From: Aequorivita sp. HC6-5
GTDB taxonomy: Bacteria > Bacteroidota > Bacteroidia > Flavobacteriales > Flavobacteriaceae
Assembly: GCA_905182755.1 (NCBI GenBank)
Contig: CAJJCS010000007.1
Location: forward strand, 62,001 to 126,000
DNA length: 64,000 bases
Direction: 5' to 3'
Of this stretch, positions 50,256 to 58,995 are shown piece by piece; position 1 is the first letter of the stretch; every line of letters starts with the position of its first letter. The notes under the pieces are model-generated. The model was not told the origin of the DNA. It worked only from the letters and a program-made list of their open reading frames with translations, and made no database searches. Both the position numbers and the translations under genes were made by a program.

Positions 50256-51305
50256 ATGCATTACACTAAACAATTTTTTATTGCACTTGTCTTTGTCTCA
50301 AGCATCGGTTTCGCTCAACAAAAAAAACAGTATAAGGTAAACACAATAGCCTTCTATAACGTTGAAAACCTTTTTGATACAGAAAACGACCCTATCACCT
50401 ACGATGATGATAGAACTCCAGACGGAAAAGACCACTGGACAGAAGAAATATACCAAGCCAAACTTAAAAACATGGCCAAGGTTATTAGTGAAATTGGAGC
50501 AGATGTAACGGGCACAGCACCAGCCATAGTTGGCCTTTGTGAAACCGAGAATAGAAAAGTATTAGAAGATCTTGTAAACCAAGAATCTCTACTTGGTAAA
50601 GAGTATGGAATTGTACAGTTTGACTCCCCAGATAGAAGAGGAATTGATGTAGCCCTCATCTACCAAAAAAAATTATTTACTCCAACAAACTACAAGGCAC
50701 ACGAGCTATTAATTTATGATAATGTAGACCCTACCAAGCGTATTTTTACTCGAGATCAATTAGTGGTCAGTGGTATGTTAGATGGAGAGAAAATGCACTT
50801 TATTGTCAACCACTGGCCCTCAAGAAGCGGCGGGGAGGCAAGATCTCGTCAAAAAAGAATTAGCGCAGCAAAACTTAACAAGCACATCATGGATTCTATT
50901 TTTGTGCAAGAACCGTACGCTAAAATTATCACCATGGGAGATTTTAATGACGACCCTACTAGCCCTAGTGTAAAAGACATCTTAAAGCCAAAAAAGAAAA
51001 GAGAAAATGTAGGTACAAAACAACTTTTTAACCCGATGGAAGAAATGTTTAAAAATGGTCTAGGGACATTGGCCTGGAGAGATGGTTGGAATTTATTTGA
51101 CCAGATGATTATCTCCGCAGAACTAACAAAGAAAGATTACACCTCCTACCGTTTTTATAAAGCAGGAATCTACAACAAATCATACCTGGCAAACTCAAAA
51201 GGGCAATACAAAGGATATCCTTACAGAAGCTTTGGTAATGGATCTTTCACAGGAGGATATAGTGACCACTTTCCGGTCTTTGTATACCTTGTAAAAGAAC
51301 AGTAA
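50256..51305 (+). CDS. Secreted endonuclease/exonuclease/phosphatase (EEP) family protein
   Basis: A 349-residue exported EEP-fold hydrolase. Signal peptide FFIALVFVSSIGFAQ. Catalytic motifs in order: FYNVENLFDTENDP (metal site Asn/Glu region), VGLCETENRKVLEDL (Glu ligand), HFIVNHWPSRSGGE, TMGDFNDDPTSPS (Asp/Asn) and the final GGYSDHFPVFVYL (SDH motif). The full active site is present. The fold covers DNases, sphingomyelinases and inositol phosphatases; similar exported flavobacterial proteins are mostly called endonucleases. Divergent from the TonB receptor/DUF5689 pair, with which it may work in external DNA or phosphate use. Confidence 0.9.
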   Translation: MHYTKQFFIALVFVSSIGFAQQKKQYKVNTIAFYNVENLFDTENDPITYDDDRTPDGKDHWTEEIYQAKLKNMAKVISEIGADVTGTAPAIVGLCETENRKVLEDLVNQESLLGKEYGIVQFDSPDRRGIDVALIYQKKLFTPTNYKAHELLIYDNVDPTKRIFTRDQLVVSGMLDGEKMHFIVNHWPSRSGGEARSRQKRISAAKLNKHIMDSIFVQEPYAKIITMGDFNDDPTSPSVKDILKPKKKRENVGTKQLFNPMEEMFKNGLGTLAWRDGWNLFDQMIISAELTKKDYTSYRFYKAGIYNKSYLANSKGQYKGYPYRSFGNGSFTGGYSDHFPVFVYLVKEQ

Positions 51306-51334
51306 TATATCGGTTATCTCTTTTAATAGCGCAT

Positions 51335-51368
51335 AAAAAAAGGCCACTACATGTAGTGGCCTTTTTTT
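51335..51368. terminator. Bidirectional terminator
   Basis: A fully palindromic stem, A7-GGCCACTACA and complement, between two convergent genes. Confidence 0.9.
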
Positions 51369-51383
51369 ATGTAATCTAAAGCT

Positions 51384-51825
51384 TTACAGCCAACTTGCCC
51401 AAGGAATTCTACTTAGCAATAGCACTAGTGCAATGGTGTAAAATATTGCCAGCATTTTAAATTTTGGATGTAATGGTTAATTTCTTCTTGTGTTTAGAAT
51501 ACCCTATGGTTATAAACACTGCCGTAAGCAGCATTACCGTTGGGTGCTCTATAGCATACAGCCGCAAGGTGCTATCTTTCATGACCGCTGCCATGCCATT
51601 GTTTGAAATAGACTGAAGCCCCAGGGGAGATACAAAGAACAACACAAGACCAATTAAAAACTGCATATGCGTTACTATTAAAGCAAATAAAGAGAGTCTA
51701 AAATCTTTATAGCTGTATTCTTTGTTTGTAAAAAAACTGTAAAGGGCATTAAGGGTTGCAAAAATAACAACGAGCACTACCAAGTAGGCCCAATAAGAAT
51801 GCAAGTATTTGATAGCTTGTTTCAT
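51384..51825 (-). CDS. Small four-helix membrane protein, last helix out of frame
   Basis: As read, the frame stops at 51457 after 122 residues with helices at YWAYLVVLVVIFATLNALYS, LSLFALIVTHMQFLIGLVLF and TVMLLTAVFITIGYS. Dropping one extra base near 51471 changes the end TITSKI to TIHPKFKMLAIFYTIALVLL and continues LLSRIPWASWL to a stop at 51384. That adds a fourth helix and a typical family end, giving 146 residues. Related flavobacterial proteins are called cytochrome B or hypothetical. The histidines HMQF and IEHPTV could bind haem, but this is not shown. Confidence 0.78.
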
Positions 51826-51867
51826 AAATAGAAGTTTAAATTTATAAGGGTAAATGTACTAAAAACA

Positions 51868-51897
51868 AAAGAGCCATCACAAAAGTGATGGCTCTTT
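51868..51897 (-). terminator. Terminator of the second TonB receptor gene
   Basis: Perfect 13-bp arms 51868-51880 and 51885-51897 (AAAGAGCCATCAC and complement) with an AAAA loop, 24 bases beyond the stop. Confidence 0.8.
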
Positions 51898-51920
51898 AAA
51901 ATACTATATGATATTAAGAA

Positions 51921-54578
51921 TTAGAAATTGTAACGTACACTTGCGTTGTATGTTCTTCCATTTCCTAAACCTACACCATAATTATCTTGTCTTGTGATGT
52001 AATCTTCATTAAGAGCATTGTAAAGGTTTGTTCTTAATGTAAGTTTGTTACCTCCAAACATGAACTTGTAAGTTAATCCAAGGTCAAATAAACCGTATCC
52101 ATCTATTCTGTCAGACTGAGCTCTTTCTCCTTCTTGAGCGGCCTCAACAACATCATCTGCATTAATAGCAGCATATAAATCTGTGTAGATGTTGTAATCT
52201 GCATCAAAACTAAGTCCATTACAAATGTTCCAAACAACTCCACCACCAAATGATGTTTGAGGAGCTCTACCCACTTTTACGCCAGATAAGGTTAATGTGT
52301 TATCATCTAACTCAATAAAATCAAGTGTTTCATTGTTTTGACGTGTAAAAGGAGTTTCTCCATCATACTTCCAGTTTCCGATAGATCCATACCCTCTCCA
52401 TCTTAGAACATCTGAATCCATACGGTATTCAAAATCAAATTCTAATCCTTGGTGTATTTGTGTTACGTCTGTAAAACGGTCTGTAAAGAATACATCTGCT
52501 CCGTTCTCATCTGTAGTTTGACCTCCAGTTGAAACAAAACGGTTACCCCAGTCTGTTCTGTAGATATCTACATTGATACGAAGGTTTCCTTTATTGTAAC
52601 GGTATCCAGCTTCATAACTTAATACTTCTTCGTTTTCAATTTCTGGAGACACGATAGCATTTGAGTTTCTAATGTCTGCAAAAATATTGTCTAGATATGG
52701 TTGACGTGAGTAAAATCCTCCGTTTACAAAGAATGTACTCGCATCGTTAGGAGAATATCCTAATCCTCCCTTAAGGTTGTATCCTAGTTTGCTGATTTTC
52801 TCAGACTCGCCAAGACCATCAAGAGCAATACCATCACCACCATCACGCTCTGCACCAGTAAAACGTCCAGTTCTTTGGAAAGACTGTGTTGAAACAGCTC
52901 CTTGGAAAAACGCAGAGAAATGATCTGTAGCATATTCAGCTTGTCCAAAAGCACCAATATAGTTTATATTTTCGCTATAATCATACTGTGTTCTGTTCTC
53001 TTCATCTGCATAGTTAAATAGGGCAGACCATGGATTTGCATCATACTCTTCAGTAAAAGTATAATCATCTGGTCTGTTATCATTTCTAAAGTTGTCAGTA
53101 AAACCGTTAAGACCTAACAAATCGTTTACTTGTCTAAAGTGATCTCCTGTGTACATTCTTGCATCTACTCCTACACTTAAATCCCAATTTTCATTGGCAT
53201 CGTAGTTTAAGTTACCTAAGAATCCATACCAGTTGTGGTTGTTTACAGAAGATCTTCTGATGTAAGAATCTCCGTAGTTACCATTTCCGTTTGCATCTGC
53301 ATTGGCAATGTTATTTGCACGAATAGACTCAAAGTCAATCTCTGATCTAGCATTATCAGTACCATCACTAAAACGAACTCTGTTTGATCCACTTCCTAGA
53401 CCTCCTGTACCACCACCGCGGCCCCAAGAAGCATATAATACTGCAGAAAGATCTACTTTATCGTTAATTTCATAATCCCAGTTTAAGTTAGCAACTGGCT
53501 TATGGTAATAGTTACGTCTTTCTGTGTAACGTTGCCCATCCAAAAATCCAGAATTTGGATTGTACTTATTTCCGTATTGCTCATAAACACTTCTGTTTTG
53601 AGAAAAGTTTTGATCATGAAATTGTGGTGCTCCTGTAAGTAAAAAGTTAAATACACTTTTTTCACTTGCTTTGTAACCAACAGAGATCATGTATGTTTGA
53701 CCTCCACCTTGTGTACCTTCAGCATATTTTCTGTATCCTTGCCAGTGGTCTAATAATACTGAGAATCCCCAGCCTTTTTCACTCATTCCAGAATTGTAGT
53801 TCATAGTTGCTTTTGCATAACTATCGTTACCACCTAGAAAACGCACAAAACCACCTTCTTTTCTATCTGTAGTTTTAGATACAATGTTTACCGTACCACC
53901 AACAGAAGAAATAGCAAGCTTTGATGCTCCTAAACCTCTTTGTACTTGTACTGCATTTGCAACATCACTCATTCCAGACCAGTTAGACCAGTACATTTTA
54001 CCGTCTTCTTGTCCGTTAATTGGTTGCCCATTTAACAAGAATGCAGTGTTCGTGTCGTCAAAACCACGTAAGAATATTTGACTGTCTCCAAAACCAGAAC
54101 CCTGATTTGCTACATACACAGATGGTGTATTTTTCATAGCCTCTGTAAACTCTACGTTACCAGCTGCTTTAGTAGAAATCTCTTCAGCTCTAATTGTAGA
54201 TACTGCAACAGGAGTTCTTCTTCCTTCTGCAACTTGGATAACTCCAGAACCAATAAGTATTACCTCATCCAAAGATGCTGCAGCTTGGTTTACTGAAATA
54301 GACCCTAGTGCAAGAGTTTCTCCAGATAATGTGTAAGAAACCGTCTTTGTTTGGTATCCAACATAGCTAAGCTCAAGTGTTCCTTGATTTTTGGCTACTG
54401 TAATACTAAAGTTACCATCAAAATCTGTAACAACTCCATTGTTTGTTCCAGCTTCAATAACGTTAGCTCCAGGAAGTGGCCCGCCAAGGTCCATATCCAT
54501 AAGACTACCTGTAATGGTGCCTTGTCCAAAGGCAGTAAAACCGCCTAGCAATACTAATAAAAGTAAAAGTTTTTTCAT
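51921..54578 (-). CDS. TonB-dependent outer-membrane receptor
   Basis: An 885-residue receptor with signal peptide LLLLLVLLGGFTAFGQ, a carboxypeptidase-regulatory-like domain (residues about 20-95), a plug (VAVSTIRAEEISTKAAGNVE, FLRGFDDTNTAFLLNGQPIN, SVGGTVNIVSKT) and a barrel that ends NGRTYNASVRYNF. Unlike many receptors it has no lipoprotein partner gene next to it. The plug shares the rare motif WxNWxGxxDV with the receptor at 47300-50107 (YWSNWSGMSDV against QWGNWGGLNDV), so the two belong to one sub-lineage. Minus-strand TACTTTTGCA (plus 54606-54615) is a good -7 element. Ligand unknown. Confidence 0.92.
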   Translation of the reverse strand: MKKLLLLLVLLGGFTAFGQGTITGSLMDMDLGGPLPGANVIEAGTNNGVVTDFDGNFSITVAKNQGTLELSYVGYQTKTVSYTLSGETLALGSISVNQAAASLDEVILIGSGVIQVAEGRRTPVAVSTIRAEEISTKAAGNVEFTEAMKNTPSVYVANQGSGFGDSQIFLRGFDDTNTAFLLNGQPINGQEDGKMYWSNWSGMSDVANAVQVQRGLGASKLAISSVGGTVNIVSKTTDRKEGGFVRFLGGNDSYAKATMNYNSGMSEKGWGFSVLLDHWQGYRKYAEGTQGGGQTYMISVGYKASEKSVFNFLLTGAPQFHDQNFSQNRSVYEQYGNKYNPNSGFLDGQRYTERRNYYHKPVANLNWDYEINDKVDLSAVLYASWGRGGGTGGLGSGSNRVRFSDGTDNARSEIDFESIRANNIANADANGNGNYGDSYIRRSSVNNHNWYGFLGNLNYDANENWDLSVGVDARMYTGDHFRQVNDLLGLNGFTDNFRNDNRPDDYTFTEEYDANPWSALFNYADEENRTQYDYSENINYIGAFGQAEYATDHFSAFFQGAVSTQSFQRTGRFTGAERDGGDGIALDGLGESEKISKLGYNLKGGLGYSPNDASTFFVNGGFYSRQPYLDNIFADIRNSNAIVSPEIENEEVLSYEAGYRYNKGNLRINVDIYRTDWGNRFVSTGGQTTDENGADVFFTDRFTDVTQIHQGLEFDFEYRMDSDVLRWRGYGSIGNWKYDGETPFTRQNNETLDFIELDDNTLTLSGVKVGRAPQTSFGGGVVWNICNGLSFDADYNIYTDLYAAINADDVVEAAQEGERAQSDRIDGYGLFDLGLTYKFMFGGNKLTLRTNLYNALNEDYITRQDNYGVGLGNGRTYNASVRYNF

Positions 54579-54605
54579 GTGTTTGTTTTTAATGAATATA
54601 ATATT

Positions 54606-54615
54606 TGCAAAAGTA
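54606..54615 (-). promoter_or_regulatory. -7 element of the second TonB receptor gene
   Basis: Minus-strand TACTTTTGCA matches TAnnTTTG with the frequent trailing CA. It is 28 bases ahead of the start codon. No -33 TTG at the usual distance. Confidence 0.5.
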
Positions 54616-54746
54616 CACCAAATTGTATTATTCTCCTATTTCTTGTGTTAAGAAAAAAATGAACTTCCAAATAAAATTACAATTAATAATGGTAGGTAAC
54701 AAAAAAGAAAAGGAATAATTAATAACAAGGTTATCAACACTTTACA

Positions 54747-55997
54747 CTAATAAACTATCCCGTCTAATTGGTCTTTAATAGCTTCGATGTAGGAGAAATA
54801 ATCTTTATGAAACTCACTAGAGAGTGGTTTTGAAGCTGGCAAGTCTTGCTTAAAAGGGTCTACTTGTCTGCCATTTTTCCAAAAACGATAACAAACATGA
54901 GGTCCTCCAGAATTGCCCGTCATGCCTACCCAACCTATCACATCACCCTGTCTTACAAAATCTCCAACACGTACATTGTATTTCTTCATGTGCAGGTATT
55001 GTGTTTCATAGGTGCTGTTATGTCTAATTTTTACATAAATACCGTTCCCGCCTTTGCGTTCTGCTTTTGTAACCGTACCGTCTGCGGTTGCCAAAATTGG
55101 AGCGCCAATATTGGCTGAAAAATCGGTTCCTTTGTGTGGGCGAAGTTTATAACCATAATATTTTATTCTTCTTTTGAGGTTATACTTGGATGAGATTCTG
55201 CTAAACTTTACGGGCGCTTTTAAAAATGCACGTCTAAGGTTTTGAGCTTTCTCATCATAAAAATCAAGAGAAGGTAACTTTTCGTTTTCATAACCAAATG
55301 CATATAGAGGGACTCCTTTGTGTTCAAAATAAGAGGCTTTAATTCTATGAATTCCTGCAGATATCGTGTCATCAATAAACTTCTCGGTATACACTACTTT
55401 AAAACGATCCCCTTTTTGAATTTTAAAGAAGTTAACTGTCCAGGCGTAAATATTAGCCAACCTATCTGTCATGGCGGGGCTTAAATTATTTTCTTCCATG
55501 GTGAGATACAAGGAGTTTTCTATCACTCCAGAGGCCTGTTTATCTACATATGTTATGGGCTTGCTTTTAGTATAAACCCTTAAAGAATCGCTGAGGTCTA
55601 CAACGGCATATTGTATTTTGTTTTTTTCATAAACAAAATACTGAATGGTATTTAGGGTGTCTTTAGATTTTAATACTAGGTAGGGTTTACCAACAACCAA
55701 ACGGCGCACATCAAAGGTGTCTCTAAATTTTGTAGCAATGTTAAATATTGTTGTATGACTAACTCCATGATTGTTTAAAATGGCCCCAAATGTGTCACCA
55801 TTTTTTATGGTATCTCTAAGGGTATTAAACTGGTTTAAATCAAACCCATATGCCTTTGACTCCTTTAATATTTCGGAGTCTTTTTCTTGGGTTTTCTGTG
55901 AGGTAGTATCACCGCAGGCAATAAAAACAAATAGCAGCCCAAGATAGAAAGCAAAGCTCTTCAATGATTGTATTTTTAGATGGTATCGTTTATACAT
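54747..55997 (-). CDS. M23 peptidase-like lipoprotein with a Cys in the HxH motif
   Basis: A 416-residue envelope protein. The leader ends in FIACGD (Cys28). Residues about 58-110 resemble a LysM/OapA-like module (TIKNGDTFGAILNNHGVS). The C-terminal lysostaphin-type domain spans about 280-385: His288 and Asp292 (HKGTDFS), His336 (YLHM), and GPHVCYRFW, where His367 is kept but the third zinc ligand, normally His, is Cys369. Related Bacteroidota M23 proteins may share HVC, and a cysteine can bind zinc, so activity is possible but not certain. Such enzymes cut peptidoglycan cross-links or act in cell division. Its start overlaps the TDO stop by eight bases. Confidence 0.88.
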   Translation of the reverse strand: MYKRYHLKIQSLKSFAFYLGLLFVFIACGDTTSQKTQEKDSEILKESKAYGFDLNQFNTLRDTIKNGDTFGAILNNHGVSHTTIFNIATKFRDTFDVRRLVVGKPYLVLKSKDTLNTIQYFVYEKNKIQYAVVDLSDSLRVYTKSKPITYVDKQASGVIENSLYLTMEENNLSPAMTDRLANIYAWTVNFFKIQKGDRFKVVYTEKFIDDTISAGIHRIKASYFEHKGVPLYAFGYENEKLPSLDFYDEKAQNLRRAFLKAPVKFSRISSKYNLKRRIKYYGYKLRPHKGTDFSANIGAPILATADGTVTKAERKGGNGIYVKIRHNSTYETQYLHMKKYNVRVGDFVRQGDVIGWVGMTGNSGGPHVCYRFWKNGRQVDPFKQDLPASKPLSSEFHKDYFSYIEAIKDQLDGIVY

Positions 55998-56928
55998 TTT
56001 TTCCCCAATCTGCTAATTCTTGATCGCTCCAAACTTCAGGGAAAAAGACTCTTTTCTGATATTTCGGCAGCATATATTTTGTCCAGTCACTACCGCCAGT
56101 AGCCTCTACCGCTTCTTGGTTGTCGCTGCCGCCTATATAATATCTTGCAGTATTGTAGTGGGCCATCACCCAAGTAATATTTACCGTGTAATCAAAATGA
56201 CGCATTGCCTTTAAAAGATCCGGATCCTGTTTCACCTGCTTGGGGAGTCCCTTAAATTTCGCATATAAATTTATGGTATTATACTCTTGGGTAAAGTCTA
56301 TAAATTCTGAGTGATAGCGCTTCTCAAATGAAGAAAGCAAGTACGACTTCTCTCCTGTCTTAAAGTCTTTCCCGGCAGCTTGCCAATAGAGATGCTCTAG
56401 GGCGTGTTCATAAGAAGTGTTTCTATCAATGGTGTCTCTAAATCTAGCATCAATTAGGTTTATTAAATCTGTAGATGCAAATTCAATTTTTCTGTACTGA
56501 GCGCTCTGAAAACCGCTGGCAGGAGTTAGGGTTGTCCTAAATTTCATGTACTGTGCTCTATCCATCCCTTCACGCATAATATTAAAGGAAGAGGTAAGCA
56601 TATCAAAGTAACGGCTCACGCGCATTAGTTTTTCACAAAAGAAGGCGGCCGTTAGGCTTGTATTTTTAGAGACTTGTTCTATTTCCCAGAGAATCATCTT
56701 AAAGAGAAGTTCATTTACTTGATGGTACATAATAAACACCATTTCATCTGGCAGGTTGGTGCGCTGTGTTTGCAGCTCCAGTAGTGCGTCTGTTTGTATG
56801 TAATCCCAATAGGTTATTGGAGTGGAGTGCAACAAGCCCTCTAAGTGCGTGTCTAGATTTTGGCCTATAGCCCCAAACTTAGCTTCAAGTTGTTGTAATA
56901 ATTCTTTGGTTTTTGGTGTAAGCTCCAT
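55990..56928 (-). CDS. Tryptophan 2,3-dioxygenase family protein
   Basis: A 312-residue haem dioxygenase that opens the indole ring of tryptophan to N-formylkynurenine, the first step of the kynurenine route. Family segments: THLEGLLHSTPITYWDYIQT, MVFIMYHQVNELLFKMILWE, PASGFQSAQYRKIE and MAHYNTARYYIGG, the last followed by EATGGSDWTKYMLP. The protein is all helical, cytoplasmic and longer than the short bacterial type. It lies nine bases after the DUF3108 gene and overlaps the M23 gene, so all are transcribed together. Kynureninase and related genes are not in the window. Confidence 0.93.
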   Translation of the reverse strand: MELTPKTKELLQQLEAKFGAIGQNLDTHLEGLLHSTPITYWDYIQTDALLELQTQRTNLPDEMVFIMYHQVNELLFKMILWEIEQVSKNTSLTAAFFCEKLMRVSRYFDMLTSSFNIMREGMDRAQYMKFRTTLTPASGFQSAQYRKIEFASTDLINLIDARFRDTIDRNTSYEHALEHLYWQAAGKDFKTGEKSYLLSSFEKRYHSEFIDFTQEYNTINLYAKFKGLPKQVKQDPDLLKAMRHFDYTVNITWVMAHYNTARYYIGGSDNQEAVEATGGSDWTKYMLPKYQKRVFFPEVWSDQELADWGKNV

Positions 56929-56937
56929 AGATTGGTA

Positions 56938-57708
56938 TTATTCTGGAATAATTTTAAACTGGTGTTTAAGCCCCTTATACTCTGTTAGTGTTGCCTTTAA
57001 AGAACCTATAACTAAATCTGCTTTTATAACAATGGGCATTTTGTTAGCATCATCTGTCACCCAAACAGTTAAACTTTCCTCTTCTTCAAAAACACGGCCA
57101 GATTCAACATAGGGTCTAAATATCATGGTAGGCACTTTTCCAAAGGTAGTTTTTAAGGTTTCTCTACCCAAAAATTTAAGCCTGAATTTATAATTGCCCC
57201 GGTCAAAAAACATATTCATGTCAACCTGGTCTCCTTGTTTGATATTTTTAGTATCTAATTGATTGCGCAAGTAATAAAAGGAAGAAACCATGTCTTGCAC
57301 ATTGGCCACAAGGGCTACTTTATCAACTGTATTGTATTTGTTGTTGGTGACAATTGCTTTTTGAGTGTCATAATTAAAATCAATAACAAGATCTTTAGTA
57401 TAGCCCCCTTCATCAATCTTTCTAATAAAACGGTATGGAATATCTAATTCTCTATCTATGTAAGACTCATAATAATCATCTACATTAAAGAGTAATTTTG
57501 TAATCCCTGTGGTGTGTCCCTCTCCTTGTATATGAAAAACCTCTTTGTTATTTAAAACAGCATCTTCTACTTTTAAGGTAGCGTACCCCGCAGTAATAGG
57601 GCCGTAATGTATCCTAAATTTAAACCACTCTCCATCACCGTAGGCTTTTTTTTGAGCACTAAGTAGTGTTGTAAAACATATTAAAATTAGGAATGTTATC
57701 TTTTTCAT
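56938..57708 (-). CDS. DUF3108 family exported protein
   Basis: A 256-residue protein with a signal peptide (FLILICFTTLLSAQ) and a DUF3108 domain: EWFKFRIHYGPITAGYATLK, HTTGITKLLFNVDDYYESYI, LDIPYRFIRKIDEGGYTKD, DMVSSFYYLRNQLDTKNIKQ and VWVTDDANKMPIVIKADLVI. The fold is a lipocalin-like or half-barrel beta sheet. The function is not known; it is exported to the periplasm. It lies between hmgA (67-bp gap) and the TDO gene (9-bp gap). Confidence 0.9.
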   Translation of the reverse strand: MKKITFLILICFTTLLSAQKKAYGDGEWFKFRIHYGPITAGYATLKVEDAVLNNKEVFHIQGEGHTTGITKLLFNVDDYYESYIDRELDIPYRFIRKIDEGGYTKDLVIDFNYDTQKAIVTNNKYNTVDKVALVANVQDMVSSFYYLRNQLDTKNIKQGDQVDMNMFFDRGNYKFRLKFLGRETLKTTFGKVPTMIFRPYVESGRVFEEEESLTVWVTDDANKMPIVIKADLVIGSLKATLTEYKGLKHQFKIIPE

Positions 57709-57775
57709 TAGGTATGATTAAAAGCCATACATTGTTAGATACAAAAGTTGTTCCATTTTTCTTGCTTCTGAAATA

Positions 57776-58930
57776 TTAAAGCCAGCTTTTAAAATAATCT
57801 TCATCAGCAATTTCCATGGCCTCTTGGGTAACCATCAGCGGCTTAAAGGTGTCTACCATCACGGCCAGTTCATCACTTCCTTTTTTACCAATACTTCGCT
57901 CTGCTGCTCCTGGGTGCGGCCCATGAGGAATACCTGCTGGATGAAGGGAGATGTGTCCAGGGTCGATGTCATTTCTGCTCATAAAGTCTCCGTCTACATA
58001 ATACAATACCTCATCGCTGTCTATATTACTATGGTTGTAGGGCGCTGGAATACTTAGTGGATGGTAATCATACAAACGAGGGCAAAAAGAGCAAACCACA
58101 AAAGCATCAGTCTCGAAGGTTTGATGCACTGGTGGTGGTTGATGAATACGTCCAGTTATTGGCTCAAAATCATGAATAGAAAAAGCGTATGGGTAATTAT
58201 ACCCGTCATAGCCAACAACATCAAAAGGATGGGAGGCGTATACCATTTCTATTATTTCGTCATTCTTTTTTACTTTGATTAAAAAATCACCTTTTTCATC
58301 ATTGGTTTCCAGCTCGTAAGGGACTCTAATGTCTCGCTCACAAAAAGGAGAATGCTCTAGATGCTGTCCAAACCAATTACGGTATCTCTTAGGGGTGTAT
58401 ATTGGTCTTCTAGACTCTACAATAAATAGCCTGTTGTCTTGGGTGTCAAAATCTATTTGATAGATAATCCCTCTAGGTATTAACAAATAATCTCCATATT
58501 TAAAATCTAGATTTCCTAAATGTGTACGAAGCTTCCCTGAGCCTTTATGTACAAACAAGAGCTCATCTGAGTCTGTATTTTTATAGAAATAATCTGTAAC
58601 AGAGTTTTTTGGAGCTGCCAAAATAATAGTACAATCACTATTGGTAAGCACGGCCTTGCGACTCTCTAGGTAATCGTTTTTGGGAGCTATCTGAAATCCT
58701 CTAAAACGGTATGATTGTATGTTATTTTGTTTGGCGATTTTTGGAGCAACACTGTATTGATTTTTTATTGCCTTGACCATAGTGGGTCTATGGACGTGGT
58801 AGCTATTGGTGTACATGCCGTCAAAACCAATGGTGCCAAATAATTGTTCACTGTACAGAGAACCATCTGGTTTACGAAATTGAGTGTGTCTTTTGGGCGG
58901 AATTTTACCTAAGGAATGATAACGTGGCAT
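57776..58930 (-). CDS. hmgA: Homogentisate 1,2-dioxygenase
   Basis: A 384-residue Fe(II) cupin dioxygenase that opens homogentisate to maleylacetoacetate in tyrosine and phenylalanine breakdown. I start at 58930 (MPRYHSLGKIPPKRH); the longer frame from 58978 adds non-conserved residues. The iron site is visible in PYNHSNIDSDEVLYY (His and Glu) and GIPHGPHPG (second His). Other family parts are LFGTIGFDGMYTNSYHVH and NWFGQHLEHSPFCERDIRVP. The next enzymes of the route are not near; in flavobacteria the gene often lies beside hppD, which is not seen here. Confidence 0.95.
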   Translation of the reverse strand: MPRYHSLGKIPPKRHTQFRKPDGSLYSEQLFGTIGFDGMYTNSYHVHRPTMVKAIKNQYSVAPKIAKQNNIQSYRFRGFQIAPKNDYLESRKAVLTNSDCTIILAAPKNSVTDYFYKNTDSDELLFVHKGSGKLRTHLGNLDFKYGDYLLIPRGIIYQIDFDTQDNRLFIVESRRPIYTPKRYRNWFGQHLEHSPFCERDIRVPYELETNDEKGDFLIKVKKNDEIIEMVYASHPFDVVGYDGYNYPYAFSIHDFEPITGRIHQPPPVHQTFETDAFVVCSFCPRLYDYHPLSIPAPYNHSNIDSDEVLYYVDGDFMSRNDIDPGHISLHPAGIPHGPHPGAAERSIGKKGSDELAVMVDTFKPLMVTQEAMEIADEDYFKSWL

Positions 58931-58995
58931 AGATCGATTTTTGGTGTTACACAAATATCGTAAAAATTGAGCAAGCAACCTTTGTAGAAGCCTTA

